Of a stretch of 64,000 nt of DNA, positions 45,425-53,562 are shown in pieces. The DNA is from Chroococcus sp. FPU101. GTDB lineage: Bacteria > Cyanobacteriota > Cyanobacteriia > Cyanobacteriales > Microcystaceae. The stretch spans positions 124,001 through 188,000 of the forward strand of contig NZ_BLJI01000003.1 in the NCBI RefSeq assembly GCF_017312365.1. Reading direction: 5' to 3'. Both the position numbers and the translations under genes were made by a program. Position 1 is the stretch's first letter; every line of letters begins with the position of its first letter. Under the pieces are notes generated by a model. The model was not told the origin of the DNA, did not search any database, and worked only from the letters and a program-made list of their open reading frames with translations.

Positions 45425-46135
45425 TTACATATTAAAGTCAAAAAGATTCTTAGATAATGCGCGATCAACATCTTCTACGGCTATTGTAGCAACATAATCG
45501 GGTGTGGGAAAAAAAGACCATAAACGCCATTGATTTACGACTTGTTCATCTCTAAAAATGCTTTTCAACCCCTGAACTTGTGTGGCTGCAATTGACACTT
45601 CTACTTGATCTAATCCTCCAGCTATCCCCTCACCCGTTGCTTTGAGATAAGCTTCTTTGGCTGTCCAGATGCCAAAAAAAGCTTTTTCTCTTTCTGGAGA
45701 AGATAATGTTTTGAGAATTGCTGCTTCACTGGGACAAAAAAAACGTTCTGCTATATGTTCTAGATCCTTAACAGTACGCACATACTCTAAGTCTACTCCA
45801 ATTTTCTGAGATTGTGCAACCCCATACAACGCCAAATCCTGAGAATGAGAAACATTAAATTGTAATTCCCGATTTAAACTAGAACAGAGTAACGGTTTAC
45901 CTTTAGCATTATATTCAAACTTCACATCTTGAGGAGCTAAGTTGAGATAATCACCCAAAATCTCCCGTAAACCGCCACGCGCCGCAATAAAACGCCGACG
46001 ATGTTCCGCAAACCGAAAACGTATTGCTCTTTCTTTTTCGTCATCTGATAAAGTTTGTTCAAGAGTTTGGATCTGTTCAGGTGGAAGGTCTAGATTTTTA
46101 ACCCAAATCTGTACATTAGTCAACTGCTTATACAT
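45425..46135 (-). CDS. 4'-phosphopantetheinyl transferase (Sfp/HetI type)
   Basis: 236 aa. The two metal/substrate motifs of the Sfp superfamily are clear: GVDLEYV (~residues 113-119) and FFGIWTAKEAYLKATGEG (WxxKEA). The FNVSHSQDLALYGV segment contacts coenzyme A. It activates acyl- and peptidyl-carrier proteins. With no carrier-protein gene in the window, it is probably the general cellular enzyme. Confidence 0.9.
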   Translation of the reverse strand: MYKQLTNVQIWVKNLDLPPEQIQTLEQTLSDDEKERAIRFRFAEHRRRFIAARGGLREILGDYLNLAPQDVKFEYNAKGKPLLCSSLNRELQFNVSHSQDLALYGVAQSQKIGVDLEYVRTVKDLEHIAERFFCPSEAAILKTLSSPEREKAFFGIWTAKEAYLKATGEGIAGGLDQVEVSIAATQVQGLKSIFRDEQVVNQWRLWSFFPTPDYVATIAVEDVDRALSKNLFDFNM

Positions 46136-46225
46136 TTCTTAACAGGAATTAAACAATAGATTACAGCATTGTACAGAGATTGCTAGAATCACAAATGACG
46201 ACGCTTGTGGATCAGATCAACTTTT

Positions 46226-47209
46226 ATGACTCGCCGACGTTCTCAGCCTTGGATACAACGCTATGCCCGTATCATTATGGGTATTTTAGCGGTTGTTGGA
46301 AGTCTTATTACATTCTATCTAACGATTAAAGCCTTTAGTGGTGGCTCGGTAGCTTGTCCGATTGGTGCAACTTCAGGCGTGTCAGGATGTGATACTGTCC
46401 TGAGTAGTCCCTATGCCAAAATTTTTGGGCTACCTCTTAGTTTATTCGGGTTACTCGCCTATTTAAGTATGTTGGTGTTTGCCCTGAGTCCTTTTGTCAT
46501 TAGCTCGGAAAATAACAAACGGTTCCGTAATCAAATTGACCAATGGACATGGCAACTCTTACTTCTTGGTGGAACAGCAATGGCTATTTTTAGCGGTTAC
46601 TTAATGTACATTGCTTTTTTTGTTCTGAAAGATTTTTGTTTGTATTGTATTGGTTCCGCGCTTTGTTCTGTAGGACTTTTTCTAATGGCGTTATTTGGTC
46701 GAGAATGGGAAGAAATGGGACAGATGTTCTTTTCGATTATTATTGCAGGAGTCGTGACCCTCGTCGGTGCATTAGGACTATATGCTAATGCAGGAAATAT
46801 TGCATCAACTGGAGATGCAGGAAGAACAGCAATTCCTTTACCCACCGTAGCTGCACAACCCCCTAATGGATGGGACATTACCACAACATCGGGTGAATCT
46901 GAAATTGCTCTAGCTAAACATTTAAACTCAATTGGTGCCAAAGAATACGGGGCATTTTGGTGTCCTCATTGCTATGAACAAAAACAACTTTTTGGTAAAG
47001 AAGCCTTTAAAAGTTTAAATTATGTTGAATGTGATCCTCAAGGTAATAATCCTCAAACTCAAGTCTGTCGAGATGCAGGCATTAAAGGTTTTCCAACTTG
47101 GGAGATTAAAGGACAAATGATTTCAGGAACCCAAACCCTAGACAAATTGGCAGAACTCTCAGGATATACAGGGCCAAAAGATTTTAAATATCAGTTACCA
47201 AATCGGTAA
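46226..47209 (+). CDS. VKOR-thioredoxin fusion, disulfide-forming enzyme
   Basis: ~327 aa from ATG 46226 (a TTG at 46205 is also in frame). Four or five membrane helices form a vitamin K epoxide reductase domain with the loop Cys in SGCDTVLSSPYAKIFGLPLSL and the CxxC DFCLYCIGS. After a linker, a thioredoxin-like domain has WCPHC (CxxC) and a cis-Pro GFPTWE. These fusions oxidise thiols in the cyanobacterial periplasm or thylakoid lumen, passing electrons to quinone; plant LTO1 is the relative. Confidence 0.93.
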   Translation: MTRRRSQPWIQRYARIIMGILAVVGSLITFYLTIKAFSGGSVACPIGATSGVSGCDTVLSSPYAKIFGLPLSLFGLLAYLSMLVFALSPFVISSENNKRFRNQIDQWTWQLLLLGGTAMAIFSGYLMYIAFFVLKDFCLYCIGSALCSVGLFLMALFGREWEEMGQMFFSIIIAGVVTLVGALGLYANAGNIASTGDAGRTAIPLPTVAAQPPNGWDITTTSGESEIALAKHLNSIGAKEYGAFWCPHCYEQKQLFGKEAFKSLNYVECDPQGNNPQTQVCRDAGIKGFPTWEIKGQMISGTQTLDKLAELSGYTGPKDFKYQLPNR

Positions 47210-47234
47210 CACTGACTAATGTAGCAAACTGTAG

Positions 47235-47253
47235 GGGTTTGGTTATCAAACCC
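47235..47253 (+). terminator. Hairpin downstream of the VKOR gene
   Basis: GGGTTTG-GTTAT-CAAACCC, a 7-bp perfect stem 25 bp after the stop. It lacks a strong T-run. It resembles the hairpins at 23413 and 30633. Confidence 0.5.
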
Positions 47254-47307
47254 TGTAATGCAGTAATCAGTTAGAATCGAAGAAGAATCTATCTAAATAT
47301 ATATCCT

Positions 47308-48975
47308 GTGACATCGCTACAGAATCTTTCTATAGAATTTGACTCAATTGACGCTGCTTTAGCAGAAATTAAGGCAGGACGTTTGATCGTTGTTGTAGAT
47401 GACGAAAACCGAGAAAATGAGGGAGATCTGATCTGTGCGGCTCAATTTGCTACCCCTGACATTATAAATTTTATGGCTGTCCATGCCAGAGGTCTAATCT
47501 GTCTGGCAATGACGGGAGAACGGCTAGACGCATTGGATTTACCCTTGATGGTGACAAAAAATACCGATAGTAATCAAACAGCTTTTACGGTTAGTATTGA
47601 TGCCTCGCCACGTTTGGGGGTTTCTACAGGCATTTCCGCAGACGATCGCGCTAAAACCATCCAAATCGCCATTAATCCCGCCTCACGCCCCGATGATCTG
47701 ACTCGTCCTGGTCATATCTTCCCCATTCGTGCTAAACAAGGTGGAGTTCTCAAACGGGCAGGACATACCGAAGCGGCGGTAGATTTAGCCCGTTTAGCAG
47801 GGTTGTATCCAGCAGGGGTGATTTGTGAAATCCAAAATTCTGATGGCTCGATGGCTAGATTACCACAGTTAGCCGAATATGCGAAAAAATATAATCTGAA
47901 GCTGATTAGTATTGCAGATCTGATTAGTTATCGATTAAAACACGATCGCTTTGTTTATCGTGAAAGTGTTTGTAATTTTCCCAGTCAATTCGGTGAGTTT
48001 AAACTGTATGCCTATCGTAATACATTAGATAATACAGAACATTTGGCGATCGTGAAAGGAGATCCGTCACAGTTTGGTGATCAGACTGTAATGGTACGAA
48101 TGCACTCAGAATGTCTTACAGGAGATGCGTTAGGATCACTACGCTGTGACTGTCGGATGCAGCTACAAGCGGCTTTAAAAATGATCGAACAGGCGGGGTT
48201 AGGTGTTGTGGTGTATCTGCGTCAGGAAGGGCGCGGTATTGGTCTGGTGAATAAATTAAAAGCTTATTCCTTACAAGATTTGGGACTTGATACCGTAGAA
48301 GCAAATGAACGATTAGGATTTCCCGCCGATTTGCGCGATTATGGAATGGGCGCACAAATGTTAAATGATTTGGGTGTGAAGAATATTCGACTGATTACCA
48401 ATAATCCGCGAAAAATTGCAGGATTAAAGGGTTATGGTTTAGAAGTGGTGGAAAGAATGCCCTTACTCATTGAAGCAAATGATTATAATTCCAGTTATTT
48501 AGCCACCAAAGCCGAAAAATTAGGTCATTTACTGCTTAATAATTATTTAGTCACCATTGGGATCGATTGGCAAGAACCTACAGAAACCGTCGCCCAACGC
48601 TATGAGAAATTAGAAAAACTTCGACATTTAGGTCGATCCGCGCAATTATTATTACAGGAAGAAGTTAGACCCGTTGCGATCGCACTTTTTAATAAAGCAT
48701 CTTTAATCTTCCATCTCGGAGTTGATCAATCTCAAGAAATTCCCCTAGATTGGTATCAAAATCAAGATTCTCCAATTCTTAAAGGAATTTTCGACATTTT
48801 AGATCATTTAGTCACTCTCGCACCGATTAAACGTTTAGAGTTTCTAGTCTCTGATGGTACTGATCCGATGCTAAAACTACAAGTGAATCTCGATCGTAAA
48901 ACCTTTTCTTTAGCTCAAAAACCTTCAGAAATTCTACAACACTTAGAAACACAACTGATTTATCACTTTAGCTAA
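47308..48975 (+). CDS. ribBA: Bifunctional riboflavin biosynthesis protein RibBA
   Basis: 555 aa, starting at GTG. N-terminal RibB domain (3,4-dihydroxy-2-butanone 4-phosphate synthase): [16 protein letters not shown] and the [17 protein letters not shown] segment. Then the RibA domain (GTP cyclohydrolase II) has the zinc Cys residues in [16 protein letters not shown] and the [12 protein letters not shown] loop. Together they supply both precursors of lumazine. About 140 residues follow the usual end of RibA (~residue 415); this extension, with [20 protein letters not shown], is common in cyanobacterial RibBA and of unknown role. Confidence 0.95.
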   Translation: MTSLQNLSIEFDSIDAALAEIKAGRLIVVVDDENRENEGDLICAAQFATPDIINFMAVHARGLICLAMTGERLDALDLPLMVTKNTDSNQTAFTVSIDASPRLGVSTGISADDRAKTIQIAINPASRPDDLTRPGHIFPIRAKQGGVLKRAGHTEAAVDLARLAGLYPAGVICEIQNSDGSMARLPQLAEYAKKYNLKLISIADLISYRLKHDRFVYRESVCNFPSQFGEFKLYAYRNTLDNTEHLAIVKGDPSQFGDQTVMVRMHSECLTGDALGSLRCDCRMQLQAALKMIEQAGLGVVVYLRQEGRGIGLVNKLKAYSLQDLGLDTVEANERLGFPADLRDYGMGAQMLNDLGVKNIRLITNNPRKIAGLKGYGLEVVERMPLLIEANDYNSSYLATKAEKLGHLLLNNYLVTIGIDWQEPTETVAQRYEKLEKLRHLGRSAQLLLQEEVRPVAIALFNKASLIFHLGVDQSQEIPLDWYQNQDSPILKGIFDILDHLVTLAPIKRLEFLVSDGTDPMLKLQVNLDRKTFSLAQKPSEILQHLETQLIYHFS

Positions 48976-48978
48976 AAA

Positions 48979-49251
48979 CTAACCCCCACTGACAGGAGGA
49001 ATTAAAACTACTTCATCCCCATCATTAACTAAAGTATCAGCATCGACAAATTGAAGATTTAGCCCAAAACGGGTGACACTTTGCCATTGTGCTAACTCAG
49101 GATGGTCGAGTAGGATTTGATTAAGGATATCCTTTACAGGAACCGAAGACGAAAAATACAGTATTATTTCTGGTACACCGTATGCCTCTTGATAAGCGGC
49201 AAATAATTTAACCGTAACTGCAATCTCAGAAGAATTCGTGATCATAAGCAT
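48979..49251 (-). CDS. moaD: MoaD/ThiS-family sulfur carrier protein
   Basis: 90-aa ubiquitin-like protein ending VVLIPPVSGG; the terminal Gly-Gly is thiocarboxylated to donate sulfur, here probably in molybdopterin synthesis because the PPVSGG tail is the MoaD form. It converges on ribBA, 3 bp apart at the 3' ends. No other moa gene is in the window. Confidence 0.85.
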   Translation of the reverse strand: MLMITNSSEIAVTVKLFAAYQEAYGVPEIILYFSSSVPVKDILNQILLDHPELAQWQSVTRFGLNLQFVDADTLVNDGDEVVLIPPVSGG

Positions 49252-49325
49252 TTGAGAACAACACTCGCATCTATTTTAAACGATCGCTTATGTAGGGATT
49301 TTGTACTATTTTTTTCTTAATTATA

Positions 49326-49379
49326 CCTCTCCCCGCCTTCGGCACCCCTCTCCTACAGGAGAGGGGCAGGGGTGAGGTC
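49326..49379. repeat. GC-rich nested inverted repeat
   Basis: A perfect 10-bp palindrome CCCCTCTCCT / AGGAGAGGGG with a 2-nt loop (49345-49366) lies inside an outer imperfect repeat ACCTCTCCCC / GGGGTGAGGT. It is strikingly GC-rich in AT-rich surroundings and resembles dispersed palindromic repeats of cyanobacterial genomes. It lies in the 306-bp gap between moaD and the pilin gene; no function is assigned. Confidence 0.75.
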
Positions 49380-49505
49380 ATTAATTTATACCGATTATTT
49401 CAACAGATTTGCTAATGGTATCCAACAACCCAAAACCCTTACTAAACCAAGCTTTTAGGAAAACTCAAAAAATTTTTTTTTTAGGTGATATGTAAATTGA
49501 TCGAA

Positions 49506-49523
49506 GTGGGTACATTGTATCTA
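49506..49523 (+). promoter_or_regulatory. Conserved block upstream of pilin gene 1
   Basis: The sequence GTGGGTACATTGTATCTA 35 bp before the ATG recurs as GTGGGTACTCTGTATCTA before the second pilin gene (52980-52997). A shared CTACCACA follows in both. Conservation only in this part of the upstream region suggests a common promoter or regulator site. Confidence 0.55.
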
Positions 49524-49557
49524 GAAGAAAAAAACTACCTACCACAAGGAAAAATCA

Positions 49558-50097
49558 ATGAATACCCAATTTAAAGTTAAATTTCTCAACCACCTCGCTA
49601 AAAAGAAAAAAGATAACAAAGGTTTTACATTAATTGAACTATTAGTTGTTGTCATCATCATCGGTGTACTTGCTGCGATCGCTCTCCCCAACCTCCTCGG
49701 TCAAGTTGCTAAAGGCAGACAGGCTGAAGCCAGAACCACTCTTGGCGCACTCAACCGCGCTCAACAGGCTTATCGTCTAGAAAAAGCTGTGTTTGCTCCA
49801 GGCCTTAGTTCTCTACCCGTTACAGCCAATTCCCTTCAATACTATGGCCAACCCAGTGTTGCGGCATCGTCTACTCCTGCCTTAGGTGCGAATGCACAAA
49901 TGCTTCCTACCACTGCATATACCAATGATATAAAATCTTATGCTTCTGCGGTAGGTCAACAAAACGACGGTACTTATAGTGCAGTTGTTTGTGAAGAGAA
50001 AGGTAATCCATCTGCGGGTACAAATGCTACTGCTACTGCTGGAACTGCTAGTGGGCCTGCTACTTGCGATACTGCCAATAGTGATCCAGTCAACTAA
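49558..50097 (+). CDS. Type IV major-pilin-like protein (copy 1)
   Basis: 179 aa prepilin. Class-III-type signal: basic leader ending KDNKG, cleavage before F in G-FTLIELLVVVIIIGVLAAIALP, with Glu5 of the mature form present. The hydrophobic helix is followed by a variable, Ala/Thr-rich head with two Cys (VVCEEKG and PATCDTAN), likely the C-terminal disulfide loop. This is PilA-type pilin for motility, DNA uptake or attachment. A strong terminator follows. AAGGAAA lies before the ATG. Confidence 0.92.
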   Translation: MNTQFKVKFLNHLAKKKKDNKGFTLIELLVVVIIIGVLAAIALPNLLGQVAKGRQAEARTTLGALNRAQQAYRLEKAVFAPGLSSLPVTANSLQYYGQPSVAASSTPALGANAQMLPTTAYTNDIKSYASAVGQQNDGTYSAVVCEEKGNPSAGTNATATAGTASGPATCDTANSDPVN

Positions 50098-50138
50098 GCC
50101 TCATCGGTTAAATATCGCTTAAATTCCATATTTGTCTG

Positions 50139-50174
50139 ACGGAAGGATTGATTTTACCTTCCGTATTTTTGTTT
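50139..50174 (+). terminator. Rho-independent terminator after pilin 1
   Basis: ACGGAAGG (50139-50146) and CCTTCCGT (50157-50164) form a perfect 8-bp stem with a 10-nt loop, followed by ATTTTTGTTT. It lies 42 bp after the pilin stop. Confidence 0.85.
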
Positions 50175-50311
50175 AATGTTTTTAACAAATAGTAAACATT
50201 CAAAACGACTGTTAACGTAAAAGTTTGAAAAAGGAAGCCTTTCTAATGTCTGGACAAATGACGAGAATATTTTAATATAGTAAGTGTAAGATTTAACTTT
50301 TTTTTCTGGTC

Positions 50312-50650
50312 ATGCTCTCAAGCGATGTCTTAAATCCACAAGTTATTCGGCAAATGCTTCATCTATCCCAAGAACGGATGAGTCATTTACTGCACGTTAG
50401 TACTAAAACCTTATGGCGATGGGAAAATACATCTACTGCTCCTAATAGCGTAGCTCTTCAACATCTATCTAAGCTAAAGCAAATTGCTTCTCTTGCTTCT
50501 AAAGTCTATACTCCTGAAGGGATTGAAACTTTTTTGTTTACCCCAATCGAAGAGTTTGATTTTCTAACCGCTTATGACATGATAGCTTTAGGAAAACACG
50601 AACAAGTGCTAGGAGCCTTAGCTGCTGACTATGAAGGGCTTGGTTATTAG
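50312..50650 (+). CDS. Xre-family antitoxin (RES-Xre pair)
   Basis: 112 aa. The N-terminal helix-turn-helix (VIRQMLHLSQERMSHLLHVSTKTLWRWE) is followed by the Xre/MbcA/ParS toxin-binding domain (FLFTPIEEFDFLTAYDMIALGKHEQVLGALAADYEGL). In this TA class it neutralises and regulates the RES toxin encoded 3 bp downstream. Confidence 0.85.
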   Translation: MLSSDVLNPQVIRQMLHLSQERMSHLLHVSTKTLWRWENTSTAPNSVALQHLSKLKQIASLASKVYTPEGIETFLFTPIEEFDFLTAYDMIALGKHEQVLGALAADYEGLGY

Positions 50651-50653
50651 CCG

Positions 50654-51193
50654 ATGCTTCTTGATTTAATTGAACCTTGGTCAGGGGAAGCATTTCGACA
50701 TCTTCCCGATGGTGATTACGATGTTTACGATTTCCGCTATGCAGGTTTGGCTCAGAATAATCGCTGGAATTTATTTGGAGAATCGACGTTATATTTAGCA
50801 GGCTCTATTGATGTTGCTGCCGCCGAATGGTCACGTCATTTTCAATTTGATCGCCCTCAGAAATTGGCCGCTCAAACCAAAAGAAGAAAGGTTTACTGTT
50901 TTGAAGTAAGTCTAAATCGAACTTTGAATTTATGTGAGCCACAACTCTGGGAAGAATTATCGCTCTTAAATGCGCCAAATTGTTTTCTAGAGAAAAATGT
51001 TGCTAGAGCGACTGCCCAGTTTATTCGGCAAACCACTGAGGTCGAAGCAATCTTTGTGCCGTCGATGGCTTTTTTAGATCGGTTGGATAAGTGGGTCTTA
51101 GTGATCTTTTTAGAAAAATTGTCTAATGTTGACCCTAAACAGTTTTTGCCAACGGTTAATGACTATGGTTACTTAAATGTTGAAAGTGTCTGA
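50654..51193 (+). CDS. RES-domain toxin
   Basis: 179 aa RES domain. Its diagnostic residues are present: Arg in GEAFRHL, Arg/Trp/Asn in NNRWNLFGESTLYLA, and the Glu in AAAEWSRH. RES toxins of characterised pairs degrade NAD+ or ADP-ribosylate targets. The frame is intact, unlike most toxins in this window. It is the second gene of the pair after the Xre antitoxin. Confidence 0.85.
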   Translation: MLLDLIEPWSGEAFRHLPDGDYDVYDFRYAGLAQNNRWNLFGESTLYLAGSIDVAAAEWSRHFQFDRPQKLAAQTKRRKVYCFEVSLNRTLNLCEPQLWEELSLLNAPNCFLEKNVARATAQFIRQTTEVEAIFVPSMAFLDRLDKWVLVIFLEKLSNVDPKQFLPTVNDYGYLNVESV

Positions 51194-51248
51194 ACTGCTA
51201 TGAACAAGCTATCAGTATTAATAGTAGCTAAAATAAAAAAAAAACCTT

Positions 51249-51641
51249 ATGTCTGAACTCAAAATGACTACACAACAACAGTTAGAAGCTATTGAAGCGC
51301 AATGGGAAGAAGAAGACCCCCGAATTTTAGAAGCTGCTAGAGAATTTCTTAAAGATGATCTTTCAACTGATGAAGAAAATGAAAAGCTTAAAAAAGCATA
51401 TTTACACAGAGGGAGAGAAAAAGAATATGAGTATGAGTCAAAACAAGAATATTTATTTTATAAACACTTACCAAGCTTAATTAAAAATTATTCAGGTTTG
51501 TATGTATGGTTTGAAGATGGTGAAGTGAAAGACTATGACCAAGATGAAGTAACTTTATGTGGTAGAGTGGTCAGAAGTGATGCAGTAAGAGAGAGAGAAA
51601 TACGAGCTATTTATGTTAATAAAGTGCCTGAACTCAATTAA
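51249..51641 (+). CDS. DUF5678-like protein (module copy 1)
   Basis: 130 aa, acidic and highly charged. The N-terminal ~60 residues are helical (QQLEAIEAQWEEEDPRILEAAREFLKDDL). The C-terminus YSGLYVWFEDGEVKDYDQDEVTLCGRVVR to AIYVNKVPE has the pattern of DUF5678 (YxGxxVxxxDGxVxxxGxDxxEV...IxxVP). A second ATG lies six codons in (MTTQQQ). The stop is followed directly by the ATG of the retropepsin gene (TAA-ATG, no gap), so they are coupled. Function unknown. Confidence 0.6.
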   Translation: MSELKMTTQQQLEAIEAQWEEEDPRILEAAREFLKDDLSTDEENEKLKKAYLHRGREKEYEYESKQEYLFYKHLPSLIKNYSGLYVWFEDGEVKDYDQDEVTLCGRVVRSDAVREREIRAIYVNKVPELN

Positions 51642-52040
51642 ATGATCATTAGTCCATATCGAAAAATCAATAATCTTTACGTGCCATCTATTAAAATTCA
51701 ATTTGCTAACCCTAATAATTTGCAATTGAACTTATATGAGTATGGACTTTTAGACACAGGTGCAGATGTTACTTTAATCCCAGACTTTATAATTAGAGAA
51801 CTTAATCTTCGTAATATGCGAGAGGAGAACAGAATAACAGTTAGAGGAATTAATAATAGTCGTATGCAAAGTATTCCATATCTGATAAGTTTTAGTTTTG
51901 ATTACCAATACTTTTTTGACTCAGTTGTCTATGATATTACTGAAACAGAATTAAGAGAAATCATTATAGGACGAAACATTCTTAATCAATTTTCGATTAG
52001 ATTTGATGGAATTGACAAAAGAATTATTATTAATCCTTAA
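51642..52040 (+). CDS. Retropepsin-like aspartic protease (module copy 1)
   Basis: 132 aa, one lobe of an aspartic protease, so expected to act as a homodimer. The catalytic triad is LLDTGADVTLIP (DTGA) and the matching flap-side hydrophobic motif is IIIGRNILNQFSIRFDG near the end (the I-I-G-R-N/D pattern of retropepsins). No signal peptide or membrane segment, so cytoplasmic. Bacterial relatives are little studied; pairing with a DUF5678-like gene is suggestive of a functional unit. Confidence 0.75.
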   Translation: MIISPYRKINNLYVPSIKIQFANPNNLQLNLYEYGLLDTGADVTLIPDFIIRELNLRNMREENRITVRGINNSRMQSIPYLISFSFDYQYFFDSVVYDITETELREIIIGRNILNQFSIRFDGIDKRIIINP

Positions 52041-52124
52041 AAATATTGTTCATAATAAAATAATAGGTAGTAATCAGTTGGCTGATACTTAATGAATTGT
52101 AGCTAAAATCAAGAGAAAAACCTT

Positions 52125-52517
52125 ATGTCAGAACTCAAAATGACTACACAACAGCAGTTAGAAGCTATTGAAGCGCAATGGGACGAAGATGATCCTCGAA
52201 TTTTAGAAGCTGCAAGAGAATTTCTTAAAGATGATCTTTCAACCGAGGAAGAAAAAGAAAAAATTAGAACAGTTCAATTTCAAAGGGGTAGAGAAAAAGA
52301 ATATATTTATGAGGAAAGACAAAGTGAGCTATTTTATCAACACTTACCAAACTTGATCAAAAAGTATTCAGGTTTGTATGTCTGGTTTGAAGATGGTGAA
52401 GTCAAAGATTATGACCAAGATGAAGTAATCTTATGTGGTAGAGTAATTAGAAATGATCTTGTACGGAATAGAGAACTAAATGCTATCTATGTTAATAAAG
52501 TTCCTGAACTCAACTAA
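52125..52517 (+). CDS. DUF5678-like protein (module copy 2)
   Basis: 130 aa paralogue of the gene at 51249. The first 19 residues are the same, with most change in residues ~40-70. The C-terminal GLYVWFEDGEVKDYDQDEV block is kept. Stop and next start are again abutting (TAA-ATG). Function unknown. Confidence 0.6.
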   Translation: MSELKMTTQQQLEAIEAQWDEDDPRILEAAREFLKDDLSTEEEKEKIRTVQFQRGREKEYIYEERQSELFYQHLPNLIKKYSGLYVWFEDGEVKDYDQDEVILCGRVIRNDLVRNRELNAIYVNKVPELN

Positions 52518-52916
52518 ATGATTATTCGTCCTTATCAAAAAATTAATAATCTTTACGTTCCTTCTATCAAAATTCAATTCGCTAATTCTAATAATTTACA
52601 ATTAAACTTATATGAATATAGTCTGTTAGACACGGGAGCGGATGTTACTTTAATCCCCTATTTTCTAATTAATGAGCTTAATCTTCCTCAAATCAAAAAC
52701 CAAAATCGTATAACAGTTAAGGGAATTAATAATCGTCGCCTAGAAAGTCTTCTATATCTTATAAGTTTTAGTTTCGATTACCAATATTTTTTTGACTCAA
52801 TTGTTTATCATATTCCTGAAATAGAATTAAGAGAAATCATTATTGGTCGCAACATTCTTAATCGGTTTTCTATTAGATTTGATGGAATTGACAGAAGAAT
52901 TATTATTAATCCTTAA
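52518..52916 (+). CDS. Retropepsin-like aspartic protease (module copy 2)
   Basis: 132 aa paralogue of the gene at 51642, with catalytic LLDTGADVTLIP and IIIGRNILNRFSIRFDG intact. Conservation of both active-site motifs in both copies indicates selection for protease activity rather than decay. It ends 112 bp before the second pilin gene. Confidence 0.75.
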   Translation: MIIRPYQKINNLYVPSIKIQFANSNNLQLNLYEYSLLDTGADVTLIPYFLINELNLPQIKNQNRITVKGINNRRLESLLYLISFSFDYQYFFDSIVYHIPEIELREIIIGRNILNRFSIRFDGIDRRIIINP

Positions 52917-52979
52917 AACTATTATCGGCTAAAGCGAAAAAACTAAGTTTTAACTAACGTGACAGGTTTTTAGCGCAAT

Positions 52980-52997
52980 GTGGGTACTCTGTATCTA
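52980..52997 (+). promoter_or_regulatory. Conserved block upstream of pilin gene 2
   Basis: GTGGGTACTCTGTATCTA, 32 bp before the second pilin ATG, repeats the block at 49506 with two mismatches. A CTACCACA element follows in both cases. Confidence 0.55.
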
Positions 52998-53028
52998 AAG
53001 ACATCCCTACCACAAAGATACAAAGACG

Positions 53029-53541
53029 ATGAATACCTACTTTACAGCCCAATTTCTGCAAAACCTTGTACGAAAGAAAGAAAATAAAGGTTTTACGCTA
53101 ATTGAACTTTTAGTAGTGGTCATTATTGTCGGTGTTCTTGCTGCTATTGCCATGCCATCACTTTTAGGACAAGTTGTTAAAGGAAGGCACGCTGAGGCTA
53201 GAGCGATGTTAGGGGCGTTGAACCGCGCACAAATGGCGTATCGCTACGAAAAGGCGATTTTTACCAAAATACAAGATTTACCGATCGTAGTTCCTGCACC
53301 TGGTTTATACTACTCTTTTGTCGATGATGGAACTCCCGACACATTTCATGGCGCACAGAAAGCAGTCGCTTTACCCGCTTACGACAATGATATTAATAAT
53401 CACGCATCAGCAGCAGGACAAACCGCATCGGGTGGATATACTGCGGTGTTATGCGAAGATGAAGAACCTACTCAGGATGATGTGACCACGACTCATACAT
53501 CAGGTGTTGTCTCTTGTGTCAATGGTATTAGTTTAAAATAA
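53029..53541 (+). CDS. Type IV pilin-like protein (copy 2)
   Basis: 170 aa prepilin paralogue of the 49558 gene. Leader ends ENKG, cleavage before F in G-FTLIELLVVVIIVGVLAAIAMP, and mature Glu5 is present. The head shares GRxAEARAMLGALNRAQMAYRYEKA with copy 1 and carries paired Cys (AVLCEDE, VSCVNG). It lies 21 bp before the gene at 53563 and is likely co-transcribed with it. Confidence 0.9.
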   Translation: MNTYFTAQFLQNLVRKKENKGFTLIELLVVVIIVGVLAAIAMPSLLGQVVKGRHAEARAMLGALNRAQMAYRYEKAIFTKIQDLPIVVPAPGLYYSFVDDGTPDTFHGAQKAVALPAYDNDINNHASAAGQTASGGYTAVLCEDEEPTQDDVTTTHTSGVVSCVNGISLK

Positions 53542-53562
53542 AATTTATCTAATTAGCAGTTT

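Larger units (their letters stand above)
51226..52916 (+). repeat. Tandem duplication of a two-gene module (period 876 bp)
   Basis: The pair at 51249-52040 recurs at 52125-52916. Equivalent starts are 876 bp apart, and the similarity includes ~23 bp upstream (TAGCTAAAAT... ACCTTATGTC). All four genes are intact and have diverged at moderate level, the DUF5678-like gene most in its middle. It sits between two pilin genes. Confidence 0.85.

Noticed and set aside
46597-46941. 114-aa ORF on the minus strand inside the VKOR gene
   Set aside because: Antisense shadow of a strongly supported gene, with no family features.
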